Assembly (NCBI RefSeq): GCF_003287935.1
Contig: NZ_CP030287.1
Coordinates: 3,810,267-3,874,266, forward strand
Source: Streptomyces sp. ICC1
GTDB lineage: Bacteria; Actinomycetota; Actinomycetes; Streptomycetales; Streptomycetaceae
Length of the DNA stretch: 64,000 nt
Reading direction: 5' to 3'
The first letter of the stretch is position 1. Each line of letters begins with the position of its first letter. Position numbers and translations under genes: made by a program. The notes under the pieces were generated by a model. That model ran no database searches and was not told the origin of the DNA. It worked only from the letters and a program-made list of their open reading frames with translations. Below, one piece after another: positions 8,746 through 19,561 of this stretch.

Positions 8746-9477
8746 ATGACCCTGCTGCTCCCGCCCCGCCTGACCGCTTCCGCCGCCCGGATCCGGGACG
8801 CCGCCCGCGCGCGCGGGCTGGACACCGTACGACTGGACGGGTTCGCCGTGCCCGAGGGGCTGCGGGCCGGGCATCTGCACGCCGGTCCGCGCTTCGCCGA
8901 CGCCGTGGCCCCCGGGATCGGGATCGGGGTGCTGGAGGCGCCGTCCGACTGGCTGGCGCGGCTGCCCCTGGAGTTCACCGGGCGGGAGGTCCTGCTGATG
9001 CCGATCCGCGAGGCGTACGGGCTGCGCCGGCCCGTCTTCGTGAAGTCCCCGAACGACAAGGACATCCCGGCCCTCGTCTACGCCGACGGCTCGCGCCTGC
9101 CGGGGCCGGACGCGGTGGACGGGCAGACGCCGGTGCTGGTCAGCGACGTGGTGCGGTTCGCCTCGGAGCACCGGATGTTCCTGCTGGACGGGGCCGTCCA
9201 CACCGCGAGCCGCTACGCCGAGGACGGCCGCCTGAGCCTGGGTCCCGCCTCTGCCGACGCGCTCGCCTTCGCCGCCGGCCTGCCCTTCGCCGGCCTCCCG
9301 TCGGCGATCGTGGTCGACGTGGGCCTGGCCGGCGGCCGCTGGTCGGTGATCGAGGCCAATGCCGCGTGGGCCAGCGGCACCTACGCCTGCGATCCGCAGC
9401 GGGCCCTGGACGTGGTGCTGCGCGCGGCGGCCCCGCTGCCCTCCTTCGCCGCCCGCGACCGGGAGTTCCTCCGGTGA
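8746..9477 (+). CDS. ATP-grasp domain protein
   Basis: A 243-residue cytoplasmic protein resembling the ATP-grasp proteins often annotated DUF4343 in actinobacteria. Recognisable elements are REVLLMPIREAYGLRRPVF early on, SEHRMFLLDGAVHTASRY in the centre (the ATP-grasp core strand pair) and a C-terminal VDVGLAGGRWSVIEANAAWA, whose E-x-N is the usual Mg-ATP ligand pair. ATP-grasp enzymes ligate a carboxylate to an amine or thiol through an acyl phosphate; the substrate is unknown. The ATG at 8746 follows ggcaggatcaccgc, a fair ribosome site, and gives the expected short N-terminus; the longer upstream frame runs through a gene fragment and repeats. It is monocistronic and ends against a bidirectional terminator shared with the subtilase gene. 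Confidence 0.7.
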   Translation: MTLLLPPRLTASAARIRDAARARGLDTVRLDGFAVPEGLRAGHLHAGPRFADAVAPGIGIGVLEAPSDWLARLPLEFTGREVLLMPIREAYGLRRPVFVKSPNDKDIPALVYADGSRLPGPDAVDGQTPVLVSDVVRFASEHRMFLLDGAVHTASRYAEDGRLSLGPASADALAFAAGLPFAGLPSAIVVDVGLAGGRWSVIEANAAWASGTYACDPQRALDVVLRAAAPLPSFAARDREFLR

Positions 9478-9502
9478 TCCGCGCGCGGCCCGTGAACCGG
9501 AA

Positions 9503-9530
9503 GGGCGGGGCGCCCGAAGGCGCCCCGCCC
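9503..9530. terminator. Bidirectional terminator hairpin
   Basis: A perfect 12-bp stem (9503-9514 with 9519-9530), all G/C, with loop cgaa. It lies between the convergent ATP-grasp and subtilase genes. Confidence 0.8.
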
Positions 9531-9547
9531 GTTGGACCAGGAGCAGG

Positions 9548-12500
9548 TCAGCCCTTGTCGGGGCGGTCCGTGACGCGCAGGGAGTTCAGCAGGGGTTTGC
9601 CGAAGCCGCTGTGGGTGACGAAGCGGACGTTGAGGACTCCGTCGGTGACCGTGACCGTGTAGGTGCGGGTCAGGGCCGTGTAGGTGCCCGCCTCCAGGGA
9701 GACGTCCAGGGAGGGCAGGACCTGGGTGCCCTCCGCCAGCACGTCGAAGACGCGCTTGTTGGGCTTGGTGGAGGAGAGCTCCGCGAAGCCCAGTTCCACG
9801 GTGTAGGTGCCGTTCGGGACGTTGTCGAAGCGGTATTCGTACATGCCCTCGCGGGCGTTGCGGAACAGCTTCTGGTCGCTCGTGCCCGCGATCGTGCGGC
9901 TGGTGGACTGGGTCGAGCCGTTGCCCTGGTAGCCGTACGAGCCCGCCGTGTACTTGCGGTCGGGGGACCATCCGTCGCCCAGCGAGTCCGTGCTCGCGCT
10001 CGTGGAGCCCGCGTCCAGGGCGACCTGGTAGCGCGGGACGACGAGCTTGACGGGAACGGTGAGCACGGGAGTGCGGCCACTGGCCGAGGTGATCTTCAGA
10101 TCGGCCGTGAGCACGGTGCCCGGGGCCAGGCCCGTGGTGTCCACGGACAGCGTGAGCGGGGCCTTCCCGCCCGTCGGGAGGTCCCCCGAGCCCGGAGTGA
10201 CCGTCAGCCAGGCCGCGTCCTCGGCCGCCGTGAAGGCGGTGCCGAGACCCGGGTTGGTGAGGTCGAGGGTCCTCGTCCGCTTCTGGCCCGGGGGCAGGAC
10301 GAGCTCGACCGCCGGTTTCGCCGGCGTCACCTTGCCGGTGCGCAGGGACCGGGTCACCGACGTGACGTCGGCCGCCTTGACGTCCACGGTGGCCGCCACC
10401 GGCTCGTACTGCGCCGCGGTCAGCGCGAGTTCGCGTGCGCCCGACGGGCTCTGGACCACGTACCCGCCGTCGGCGGCCGTGACGGCCGAGACGGCCGCGG
10501 CTCCCGTGCCGACGGTCACGGTGGCCCCGGCGATGCCGTTGCCGTCGTTCGCGTCGAGCACCCGGCCCGCCACCACACCGCTCTTGGTGGTGCGGAAGGC
10601 GATGGACAGCCCGTCCGTGATCACGGGCGTGTTGAAGGAGTACTTGAAGGCGTCGGTGCCCGTCGCGTTCTCCACGCCGACGGTGGCGGTGGAGCCGCCC
10701 TTGATGCCGGTGCCGCCGGTCCCCTTGTAGGAGTACCGCACGGTGCCGTCCTCGCCGATGGCCGCGGAGAAGGAGAACTTGTCGGACTGCGCCGACCAGT
10801 GCGAGACCTCGCGCCACTCGATGACGTAGGTCCGGTGCGGCGCCGTGCCGGTGACGGAGGTGAAGACGCCGGACCCGCTGCCGGCCGCGCCGACGACGAG
10901 GTCGTCCCAGAACGGGTACAGCGCCGCGTTGGGCGTGGCCGCGCTCGGGATGTCCCCGTTGATGTCGCCGGTGTTGTTGCCGCCGAAGCTGACGGTGCCG
11001 TTCGTGCCGATCCAGGCCTGCCCGTACGTCTTGCCGTACAGCGGCAGCGGGAAGGGCAGGTCGACGCGCTCGGTGGTGTTGTCGCCGGTCAGCGCGAGCT
11101 GCCGGTCCCCGGCCTGGTACGGGCTGCCGCCGGAGGCCGCGCAGGCGTAGCCGTAGCCGTCGGTGCGTTCGGGGAGGTTCACCGCGACGGTGGTGTCCCC
11201 GGCGACGGTGAGTTTGGCCGTGCCGCCGGTGAGGCAGCGCGAGGCGTGGGTGGCGCTCACGTCGTACGTGCCGTGCGGCAGGGTGACCTCGAAGCGGCCC
11301 TGCGCGTCGGTGGTCGCGGTCACCGGGGTCTCGGCGATCGCGACGGCGGCGCCGGCCAGCGGGCCGGAGGCCGAGGAGACGGTGCCGGTGACCTTGCCGG
11401 AGGCGGCCGCGGTGAGGGTGATGTCGCCGGTGGCGGTGGCGTTCTCGGTCACCGACACGGTCGCGCCCTGCTGCCCGTAGCCGAACTTCGAGGCGGTCAG
11501 CGCGTAGTCGCCCACGGACAGGGCGGTGAAGCGGTACGTGCCGTCGGCCGCGGTGGTCGTCGTGCGGTCGATCGGGCCGTCGGCGACGATCTTCGCACCG
11601 GCGACGGGCTGCCCGCCGGCGCGCACGGTGCCGTCGATGGCGCCCACCGCGCCGCGCGGGGCGGCGGTGACGGCGGCCAGGGCGTCGAGCTTGCCTTCGC
11701 CGAAGACGTTGTTGTCGGCGGCGGTGCCGCCGCACTGGCTGCTGTCGGTGTCCAGCGCGGTGCCGTCCAGCAGGGCCGTGGTCTGCGCGATGTCGCCTTC
11801 GAGGGCGGGCGCGGCGGACCAGAGCAGGGCCACGGTCGCGGCCGTGTGCGGCGAGGCCATGGAGGTGCCGGAGAACGACGCGTACGCGCCGCCGGGGACG
11901 GAGGAGCGCACGTTCACGCCGGGAGCCGCGATGTTCGGCTTGACGATCCCGCCGGGGCCCGCGCCGCGCGAGGAGAACGACGCGATCGCGCCGTTGACGT
12001 CGAAGGCGCCGGAGCTGTAGGAGCTCGCGTAGTCACCGGGTGAGCCGCTGGTGGTGCAGCCGGGGCCGGCGTTGCCGTTGGAGAAGGCCGGGAAGATGCC
12101 GGCCGCGCGCCAGGTGTCGACGATCTGCTGGTACCAGGTGTCGCCGCCCGAGCCGCCCCAGGAGTTGTTGACGATGTGCGGGGCCAGGTCGGGGCGCGGG
12201 TTCTGGCCGTTCACGTCGGTCGGGGCGACGATCCACTGGCCGGCGGCCAGCAGCGAGGCCTCGGAGCAGGAGGTGGTCTCACAGCCCTTGGCGGCGATCC
12301 ACTTCGCTCCCGGGGCGACACCGATCTTGTTGGCGCCGCCGTCGTCGCCGACCATGGTGCCCATGGTGTGGGTGCCGTGGTCGTTGTTGTCGCAGGGGGC
12401 CGCGGTGGGGCAGACGCCGGCCGGGTCGAACCAGTTGTGGTTGTGGTCGTAGGTCCCGTCCGCGTTCTTGCCGCGGTACTGGTTGGCCACGGCCGGGTGG

Positions 12501-13144
12501 GTGTGGTCGACGCCGCTGTCGATGTTGGCGACGACGATGCCCTCGCCGCGCACGCCCAGCTGGTCCCAGACCTGCGGCGCCTTGATCCGGTCGATGTTCC
12601 ACTCGACGGCGTCGGCCACGGCCTTCTCCCGCTCGCCGTCCGCGGGCTTCGGCAGGTCGATCTTGTCGTCGGCGTCGATCCGGGAGACCTCGGGGCGCTG
12701 GGCCAGGGCCCCGGCGAGCTTCTCGGTGCCGACGACGCGGACCGCGTTCACGATCCAGTACGAGGTGTACTCGGCCTTCGCGCCGTCGAGGGCTTTGACC
12801 ACCTCGCTCTGGCTGCGCGAGGCATGGTCCTTCTTCAGCCGCAGAACCGTTTCCGCCTTGGCGGCGCGGGTCTGCTGCCCACCCGCGGCGGTGAGGTCGG
12901 CCGCACTGTCGAGGTAGACCCAGAACACCGCCTTCGCGGAGCCGTCGAGCTGGGCGCGCAGGCTCGGCTCGATCTTGCGCTCGGCCGCGCCCGGGGTGGG
13001 GCCGGGGTCCGGAGCGGCGGCGGCGACCCCCGCGCCGACGGGCAGGAGCAGGGCCGCGGCGAGCGCGGTCAGTGCGGCCCGCACGGGTCGTAATCGCGTG
13101 CGTGAGCGTGATGGTGCGGTTCGTCGGCTGTCGCGTTGTGCCAC
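9548..13144 (-). CDS. Secreted S8 subtilisin-like protease, bacillopeptidase F type
   Basis: A 1198-residue exported endopeptidase. The Arg-rich N-terminus and hydrophobic LRPVRAALTALAAALLLP form a long signal peptide. A propeptide-like region follows, then the S8 catalytic domain with Asp209 (NIDSGVDHTHP), His256 (DHGTHTMG), oxyanion Asn (NNSWGGSGG) and Ser428 (FSGTSMASPHTA). Downstream come carboxypeptidase-regulatory-like beta domains (about 530-680 and 950-1000), a nidogen-like middle region and a C-terminal malectin-like carbohydrate-binding module (about 1040-1198). This layout suggests extracellular degradation of protein or glycoprotein. The GTG at 13144 is preceded by gaggaga and gives a complete signal; the frame stays open far upstream only because it is antisense to the MFS gene. 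It is divergent from that gene with a 162-base shared promoter region. Confidence 0.9.
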   Translation of the reverse strand: MAQRDSRRTAPSRSRTRLRPVRAALTALAAALLLPVGAGVAAAAPDPGPTPGAAERKIEPSLRAQLDGSAKAVFWVYLDSAADLTAAGGQQTRAAKAETVLRLKKDHASRSQSEVVKALDGAKAEYTSYWIVNAVRVVGTEKLAGALAQRPEVSRIDADDKIDLPKPADGEREKAVADAVEWNIDRIKAPQVWDQLGVRGEGIVVANIDSGVDHTHPAVANQYRGKNADGTYDHNHNWFDPAGVCPTAAPCDNNDHGTHTMGTMVGDDGGANKIGVAPGAKWIAAKGCETTSCSEASLLAAGQWIVAPTDVNGQNPRPDLAPHIVNNSWGGSGGDTWYQQIVDTWRAAGIFPAFSNGNAGPGCTTSGSPGDYASSYSSGAFDVNGAIASFSSRGAGPGGIVKPNIAAPGVNVRSSVPGGAYASFSGTSMASPHTAATVALLWSAAPALEGDIAQTTALLDGTALDTDSSQCGGTAADNNVFGEGKLDALAAVTAAPRGAVGAIDGTVRAGGQPVAGAKIVADGPIDRTTTTAADGTYRFTALSVGDYALTASKFGYGQQGATVSVTENATATGDITLTAAASGKVTGTVSSASGPLAGAAVAIAETPVTATTDAQGRFEVTLPHGTYDVSATHASRCLTGGTAKLTVAGDTTVAVNLPERTDGYGYACAASGGSPYQAGDRQLALTGDNTTERVDLPFPLPLYGKTYGQAWIGTNGTVSFGGNNTGDINGDIPSAATPNAALYPFWDDLVVGAAGSGSGVFTSVTGTAPHRTYVIEWREVSHWSAQSDKFSFSAAIGEDGTVRYSYKGTGGTGIKGGSTATVGVENATGTDAFKYSFNTPVITDGLSIAFRTTKSGVVAGRVLDANDGNGIAGATVTVGTGAAAVSAVTAADGGYVVQSPSGARELALTAAQYEPVAATVDVKAADVTSVTRSLRTGKVTPAKPAVELVLPPGQKRTRTLDLTNPGLGTAFTAAEDAAWLTVTPGSGDLPTGGKAPLTLSVDTTGLAPGTVLTADLKITSASGRTPVLTVPVKLVVPRYQVALDAGSTSASTDSLGDGWSPDRKYTAGSYGYQGNGSTQSTSRTIAGTSDQKLFRNAREGMYEYRFDNVPNGTYTVELGFAELSSTKPNKRVFDVLAEGTQVLPSLDVSLEAGTYTALTRTYTVTVTDGVLNVRFVTHSGFGKPLLNSLRVTDRPDKG

Positions 13145-13306
13145 GTGTGGTCTCCTCGTACGCCGTGTGCAGGTCGTGCGGAAAGGGTGTGCGTGACGTG
13201 CGCGGGCCATGGTGCGGGAGGTGTCATGCTCCGTACAAGAGGGCCTAATGAGCCGTACCGCCGCCGCCGGGTGGCTGTTCCCGGCCATGCGGGCCAGCCT
13301 GGGGGG

Positions 13307-14794
13307 ATGACCGATCCCGTCTCCCCGCCGCCGTCCCCCGGGGTACGGCTCGGGACCGCGCAGGGCCGGTGGATCGTGCTGACCACCGTGCTCGGGTCCG
13401 CCATGGCGCTGCTCGACTCGACCGTGGTCAACGTCGCCCTCCCGCGCATCGGGCGGGATCTCGGCGCGGATCTGGCCGTGCTCCAGTGGACGGTCAACGC
13501 CTACCTGCTGACGCTCGCCGGGCTGATCCTGGTCGGCGGGGCCCTCGGCGACCGGTTCGGGCGGCGCCGGATCTTCGTGCTCGGGGTGGTCTGGTTCGCG
13601 GTGGGCTCGCTGCTCTGCGGAATCGCGCCGAACGCCGGGGTCCTCATCTCGGCCCGCGCCCTGCAGGGCGTCGGCGGCGCCCTGCTGACCCCCGGCTCGC
13701 TCGCACTGATCCAGGCGTCCGTCCATCCCGACGACCGGGCCCGCGCGGTGGGGCTGTGGTCGGGGTTCGGCGGGGTGGGCGCGGCCGTCGGGCCGTTCCT
13801 GGGCGGGTGGCTGGTGGACGGGCCGGGCTGGCGCTGGGTCTTCCTGCTGAACGTGCCGGTCGCCGCGCTGTGCGTCCCGGTGGCCCTGCGGCACGTACCG
13901 GAGTCGCGGGATCCGCAGGCGCACGGGCGGTTCGACGTGGCCGGCGCCCTCCTCGGCGCGGCCTCGCTCGCGCTGGTGACCTACGCGCTGATCGAGGCCG
14001 GGTCCGGCTCCGCCCTGGTACCGGGCGCGGCCGTCGCCGGCGTCCTGCTGGCGGCCGCCTTCGTGATGGTCGAGCGGCGGCGGGCCGATCCGATGGTGCC
14101 GCCGGACATCTTCGCCTCGCGCCAGTTCACGGCCGTCAACCTGGTCACCCTGTGCGTGTACGCGGCCTTCGGCGGCTTCTTCTTCCTCGTGGTGCTCCAG
14201 CTCCAGGTGGTCTGCGGCTACTCCGCCCTGGCCGCCGGGGCCGCCCTGCTGCCCACCACCGCCCTGATGCTGCTGCTCTCGGCCCGCTCGGCCGAGCTCG
14301 GCGAGCGGATCGGCCCGCGGATCCCGCTGACCGCGGGGCCCCTGCTGTGCGCGGCGGGGATGCTGCTGATGCTGCGGGTGGGCCAGGAGGCCTCGTACGT
14401 AGGGGACGTGCTGCCGGCGCTGCTCGTCATGGGCATGGGCATGGTGACCCTGGTGGCCCCGCTGACGGCGACCGTCCTGGCCTCGGTGGACCCCGGCCGG
14501 GCGGGCCTGGCCAGCGGCATCAACAACGCCGCCGCGCGGGCCGCCGGGCTCCTCGCGGTGGCGGCGCTGCCGCTGCTGGCCGGGATGGGGCCGGACTCCT
14601 ACCTCTCGGCCGGCGCCTTCGACGCGGCCTTCGGGCGGGCGATGCCCTGGTGCGCGGGGGTGCTGGTGGCCGGCTCCGCCGTGGCGTGGGCGACCGTACG
14701 CTCCCCCGCGCCCGGGGCCTGCCACCCGCAGTGCCGTACGAACTGCGCGGTCACCGCCCCGCCGCTCGAACCCCCGGGAGCGGCGGAGCGGTGA
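13307..14794 (+). CDS. DHA2-family MFS multidrug transporter (14 TM)
   Basis: A 495-residue inner-membrane drug:proton antiporter of the 14-helix EmrB/QacA class. Diagnostic motifs are LDSTVVNVALP in TM1 (motif D1), GGALGDRFGRRR between TM2 and TM3 (motif A) and the glycine-rich WSGFGGVGAAVGPFLGGWLV in TM5 (motif C, antiporter signature). Hydrophobic segments alternate to the C-terminus, and the tail contains a Cys-containing segment (CHPQCRTNC). Substrates cannot be predicted. The ATG at 13307 follows a G run (ggggg) and starts with a short hydrophilic tail before TM1, as expected. It is divergent from the subtilase gene and convergent with the glucanase gene, with only 21 bases between stops. 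Confidence 0.9.
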   Translation: MTDPVSPPPSPGVRLGTAQGRWIVLTTVLGSAMALLDSTVVNVALPRIGRDLGADLAVLQWTVNAYLLTLAGLILVGGALGDRFGRRRIFVLGVVWFAVGSLLCGIAPNAGVLISARALQGVGGALLTPGSLALIQASVHPDDRARAVGLWSGFGGVGAAVGPFLGGWLVDGPGWRWVFLLNVPVAALCVPVALRHVPESRDPQAHGRFDVAGALLGAASLALVTYALIEAGSGSALVPGAAVAGVLLAAAFVMVERRRADPMVPPDIFASRQFTAVNLVTLCVYAAFGGFFFLVVLQLQVVCGYSALAAGAALLPTTALMLLLSARSAELGERIGPRIPLTAGPLLCAAGMLLMLRVGQEASYVGDVLPALLVMGMGMVTLVAPLTATVLASVDPGRAGLASGINNAAARAAGLLAVAALPLLAGMGPDSYLSAGAFDAAFGRAMPWCAGVLVAGSAVAWATVRSPAPGACHPQCRTNCAVTAPPLEPPGAAER

Positions 14795-14815
14795 CCCTGC
14801 CGGCGGGCGGGCCCC

Positions 14816-16864
14816 CTACCAGGGGCTCGGCGCCGGCGGGGCGACGACCGGCGGGCGGTCGTCACAGGTGATGGTGTTGGGCAGTTCCCAGCCGGCGAGC
14901 CAGGGGCCCGCCGTGCCGCCGCCGTCGTTGCCGCCCCGGTCGACGAGGGTGAACTCCGATCCGGTGGCGGGGAAGTTGAAGGAGCCGCAGTTGTTGACGC
15001 CGACGGCCCCGACGCCCCGGGCGTCGACGTTCTCGAAGCTCGCCGAGCCGGCCGCCCGCGCGCTGACCACCGAGGTGCCGGTGCCGTCCACCCGGACGTC
15101 CTTGAAGTGGACGTTCTCGATGCGCACCTTGTCCTTCACCGGCCAGTCGCTGACCAGCATGACGGCGTTGTAGGTGCTGTCGAGGAAGGTGTTGGAGGTG
15201 ACCTGGACGTCGGCCCGGTCGATGCTGCGGTCCAGGGCGTAGAACCAGATCGCGCCGAGCCCGATGTTCCAGTTCAGCTCGTACGTGCCCGCGCGCGCGG
15301 TGGTGTTGCCGTCGATCCGCAGGCTCCCGGTGAAGGGTTCCGCGCCGAAGCGGGAGCCGACGTGCAGGGCGCTGCCCTCGCGGACCGGGTCGGCGACGAG
15401 GTTGGCGCTGACGGTGGTGTCGGTGCCTCCGTAGATCGCGATGCCGTTGGCCAGGGTGGGGCTCTGCACGGTGTTGTGGTCGAAGGTGTTGCGGGCGTTC
15501 GCGGTCTTCTCCGACCACATGGCGAGGCCGTCGTCGCCGGTGTTGCGGACGAAGTTGTCCTGGGCGAGGGAGTCGGTGACCCCGGTGTGGAAGTTGAGGC
15601 CGTCGGCGATCTGGTCGGTGATGACGTTGCGGGTGACCTTCACGTTGCTCATCGGGCCGTCGAACCAGAGGCCCACCTTGGTGTGGTGGACGTACAGGGA
15701 GTCGACGGTGGAGTCGCTCATGGCTCCGCCGACGCCGTTGACCTGGTCGGTGTCCACGCGCTCGCGGACGTCGCCCTCGATGGCGAAGCGGGACAGGTGG
15801 ACGTTCCGGCTGCCGCCGTCCGCCGCCTCCTTGCCGTAGAAGCCGACGCCCTTGCCCTTGACGGTGGTGTACCAGCTGCCCGCGCCGGTGATCGTGACGT
15901 CGTCCACGATGATGTGGCGATTGACCCGATAGGTGCCCGGCGGGAGGTAGACCGGGAGCCGGTGGCGCTTGGCGAAGGCGATGGCACGGTCGATGGCGTC
16001 GGCCGAGTCGCGCCGGCCGGTCGGGTCGGCGCCGAAGAGGAGGGCGTTGGCGGCGGCCGCCTCGATGTGCGGGGCGCCGACGCGCTGGGAGTCGAGCAGG
16101 TCGATCACGGTCCAGGCCGCGGGGCTCCCGGCCGGGACGGTGAGCCGGACCTTGTCGCCGGCCCGGTGGGTGCGGCCCAGCAGCAGGCGCTGCTCGTCGT
16201 ACATGTGGGTGGGCCGGAACGGCTTGGAGATGACCGGCGCCGGGGTGGTGGCGGCCGGGACGCAGCCGCACTCGGTGATCCACCAGTCGGGGTGCAGCAG
16301 TTCGGCCCGCGGGTCGTTGCTGAAGGGGTACTGGTTGTACAGCCAGGAGTACTGGGAGGTCAGCGTCATGGAACGGCGGTTCTTGCCGTTCACGGTGACG
16401 TCGAGCGGAGCGGTGATGCCGCCGCCGGCCGGGGCGTCCGGGAGGCTGTAGCGGACGGTGAGCGCGTCGGCGTCCGCGGGGAGGGTGAACTCCACGTACT
16501 GGCCCGGCAGGAGCTTCACGGCCTTGCGGCCGGAGGCCTCGGCGGGCAGGGAGTACGCGGTGCGGTCAGGGCCGATGACCGTGCCGGAGGTGGCCGCGTT
16601 CTCCGCCTCCTGTTCGACGAAGTCCACGCGGGCGCCGCGGCCCTCGACCAGTGCGGGATCGAGGGCGGCCCGGGTGACGGCTGTGGACGCGGCCTTGGCC
16701 GGGTCCGGGGCCGCGGGCCGGGCTTCGGCCGCGCCGGCGGCCAGGGCGCCGAGGGCGCCGAGGGCGAGCGTGGACGCGGTGACCGCCGCCAGCGCGGCGG
16801 CGGCTCTTCTGGCGGCGGCTCTTCTGGGGACGGCTCTTCCGGGAACCGCTCTTCTGGGGGACAT
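14816..16864 (-). CDS. Secreted GH87-like alpha-1,3-glucanase (mycodextranase type)
   Basis: A 682-residue secreted protein. After a signal peptide (hydrophobic AAALAAVTASTLALGALGAL) comes a CBM-like beta sandwich (about 70-230), then a right-handed parallel beta-helix. The pair of Asp residues in NTGDDGLAMWS (D444, D445) and the preceding ADGLNFHTGVTDSLAQDNFV resemble the active-site turn of GH87 alpha-1,3-glucanases, which cut fungal cell-wall or dental glucans. YLPPGTYRVNRHI is the typical pectate-lyase-fold entry strand. The family call is from memory of this motif, so other beta-helix hydrolases remain possible. The start at 16864 has only a weak ribosome site, and the first 20 codons are a 15-bp minisatellite, so the true start could lie a few codons downstream. 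No operon partner. Confidence 0.7.
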   Translation of the reverse strand: MSPRRAVPGRAVPRRAAARRAAAALAAVTASTLALGALGALAAGAAEARPAAPDPAKAASTAVTRAALDPALVEGRGARVDFVEQEAENAATSGTVIGPDRTAYSLPAEASGRKAVKLLPGQYVEFTLPADADALTVRYSLPDAPAGGGITAPLDVTVNGKNRRSMTLTSQYSWLYNQYPFSNDPRAELLHPDWWITECGCVPAATTPAPVISKPFRPTHMYDEQRLLLGRTHRAGDKVRLTVPAGSPAAWTVIDLLDSQRVGAPHIEAAAANALLFGADPTGRRDSADAIDRAIAFAKRHRLPVYLPPGTYRVNRHIIVDDVTITGAGSWYTTVKGKGVGFYGKEAADGGSRNVHLSRFAIEGDVRERVDTDQVNGVGGAMSDSTVDSLYVHHTKVGLWFDGPMSNVKVTRNVITDQIADGLNFHTGVTDSLAQDNFVRNTGDDGLAMWSEKTANARNTFDHNTVQSPTLANGIAIYGGTDTTVSANLVADPVREGSALHVGSRFGAEPFTGSLRIDGNTTARAGTYELNWNIGLGAIWFYALDRSIDRADVQVTSNTFLDSTYNAVMLVSDWPVKDKVRIENVHFKDVRVDGTGTSVVSARAAGSASFENVDARGVGAVGVNNCGSFNFPATGSEFTLVDRGGNDGGGTAGPWLAGWELPNTITCDDRPPVVAPPAPSPW
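16804..16863 (-). repeat. 15-bp minisatellite in glucanase signal-peptide codons
   Basis: Four 15-base units, each beginning ctcttc(t/c) on the plus strand, cover 16804-16863. On the coding strand they give a pentapeptide repeat ([20 protein letters not shown]), extending the basic n-region of the signal peptide. Confidence 0.8.
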
Positions 16865-17000
16865 AGCCGGGACAGTAGGACTCTGCGCGCGAACCCAGCA
16901 AGAGTCGTGCAGAAATCTTCTCTCGCTTGTCGAATTCTTCCATGATTATGTGTCGTGGCAGACGGCGACGAAGCGGCCTACCGTGGGATCGGCAAGTCGC

Positions 17001-17366
17001 CATGCACTGGAGGGCGACGGCCCATCTGACGGCCGGGGCGGCCATCACCGCCACCGGGATCGCCTGCCTGGCCTGGCCCGCACCCGGCGGGCCCGGGACC
17101 TGCCGCTCGGCGCCCTGCTGATCTCCGGAGACCGCCTCCTGCGCCTCATCGGCCTGCTCATGGCCGCGGGAGCCCTCGTCCGCGCGGCGCTGTGGAGGCT
17201 CGAATTCGCCCCCCTGGTGCGCCTTCGCGGCGGCCGCATCGACGCCGATCCTGGTCTGGACCGGCCGCCGAGTGGATTCCCCTTGTGTACGAGAGGCCGC
17301 CGCAGGGCGCGCTCCGGGCCTGTAACACCGAAACAGGCGACGAACAGAAGCGCCCGGCGAAGGTAA
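17001..17366 (+). pseudogene. Possible small membrane protein, frameshifted
   Basis: From the ATG at 17001 the frame reads MHWRATAHLTAGAAITATG, then IACLAWPAPGG with G/C third positions, and stops at 17121. The coding look then continues in another frame from about 17090: RDLPLGALLISGDRLLRLIG and LLMAAGALVRAALWRLEFAP, ending at 17366. Joining the two at the G/C run near 17085-17100 would give one small protein with two or three TM helices. I do not recognise it. A single indel in a GC run, natural or a sequencing error, would explain the pattern. The ribosome site is poor. The flanks 16865-17000 and 17367-17734 hold nothing I can support. Confidence 0.3.
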
Positions 17367-17734
17367 AAAGATTCCGGACCGGATCATGGTCCCACCCTGC
17401 GGTTTGTCGCTTTTCGGCCGGGTGCCCCACGGGATGCAGCCACGACGGAGTGGCGGGGTCCGCCGGACTGCCGGGCTCCCCCGGGCCGGGCGGGCCGCCG
17501 TAACGCGTTCGACTTCTGACGTGGCGGATTCGGGCGGACACCCCCGCCGGCCACCCCTCGAACCTTCGGCGCAACCGTCACTGCGCGACCACCGGCCATC
17601 CACAGCGGGTCGTCATTCCCAGCATCCAATGGGACCTTCAACGCCCTTCCGGGGGAGGTCAGTTGATGTCCGCGGCGGCCGCGACCGGCGAAAGATACCT
17701 CGACGCATCTAGTGACTTCACAAGCACTCGGCAG

Positions 17735-17748
17735 TAGAACTCGTTCTC
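17735..17748. promoter_or_regulatory. KstR-like operator upstream of cholesterol oxidase
   Basis: The sequence tagaactcgttctc is an inverted repeat (AGAAC-tc-GTTCT) that fits the mycobacterial KstR consensus TnnAACnnGTTnnA at all but the final position. It lies 27 bases before the ATG of the cholesterol oxidase gene. KstR-type TetR repressors control sterol catabolism in actinobacteria, so the match is functionally sensible; binding is inferred. Confidence 0.5.
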
Positions 17749-17759
17749 ATTCCGCCTAG

Positions 17760-19430
<1,671 letters not shown>

Positions 19431-19453
19431 CACCGGCACAAGCGGTGGGACCG

Positions 19454-19498
19454 GTACGAGCGGCACGAGCGGCACGAGCGGTACGAGCGGTACGAGCG
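19454..19498 (+). repeat. 9-bp tandem repeat, five copies
   Basis: Five units of gYacgagcg run in tandem just after the cholesterol oxidase stop: gtacgagcg, gcacgagcg twice, gtacgagcg twice. The array lies between the stop codon and the terminator hairpin, inside the expected 3' untranslated region. Confidence 0.85.
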
Positions 19499-19505
19499 CA
19501 AAGGG

Positions 19506-19536
19506 CCGGGGCCGTCGGATTCACCGACGGCCCCGG
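19506..19536. terminator. Terminator between cholesterol oxidase and CMD genes
   Basis: A perfect 13-bp stem (19506-19518 with 19524-19536) and 5-base loop attca. It serves both convergent genes. Confidence 0.85.
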
Positions 19537-19561
19537 ACCCGTGTGCACCCCGCCCCGCGTC

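Noticed and set aside
13145..14725. Minus frame extending the subtilase to 1725 residues
   Set aside because: The extension is antisense to the MFS gene; the GTG at 13144 has a ribosome site and starts a full signal peptide.
19454..19498. Tandem repeats as a CRISPR array
   Set aside because: Units of 9-15 bases without spacers; CRISPR repeats are longer and separated by unique spacers. The same applies to the decamer arrays.
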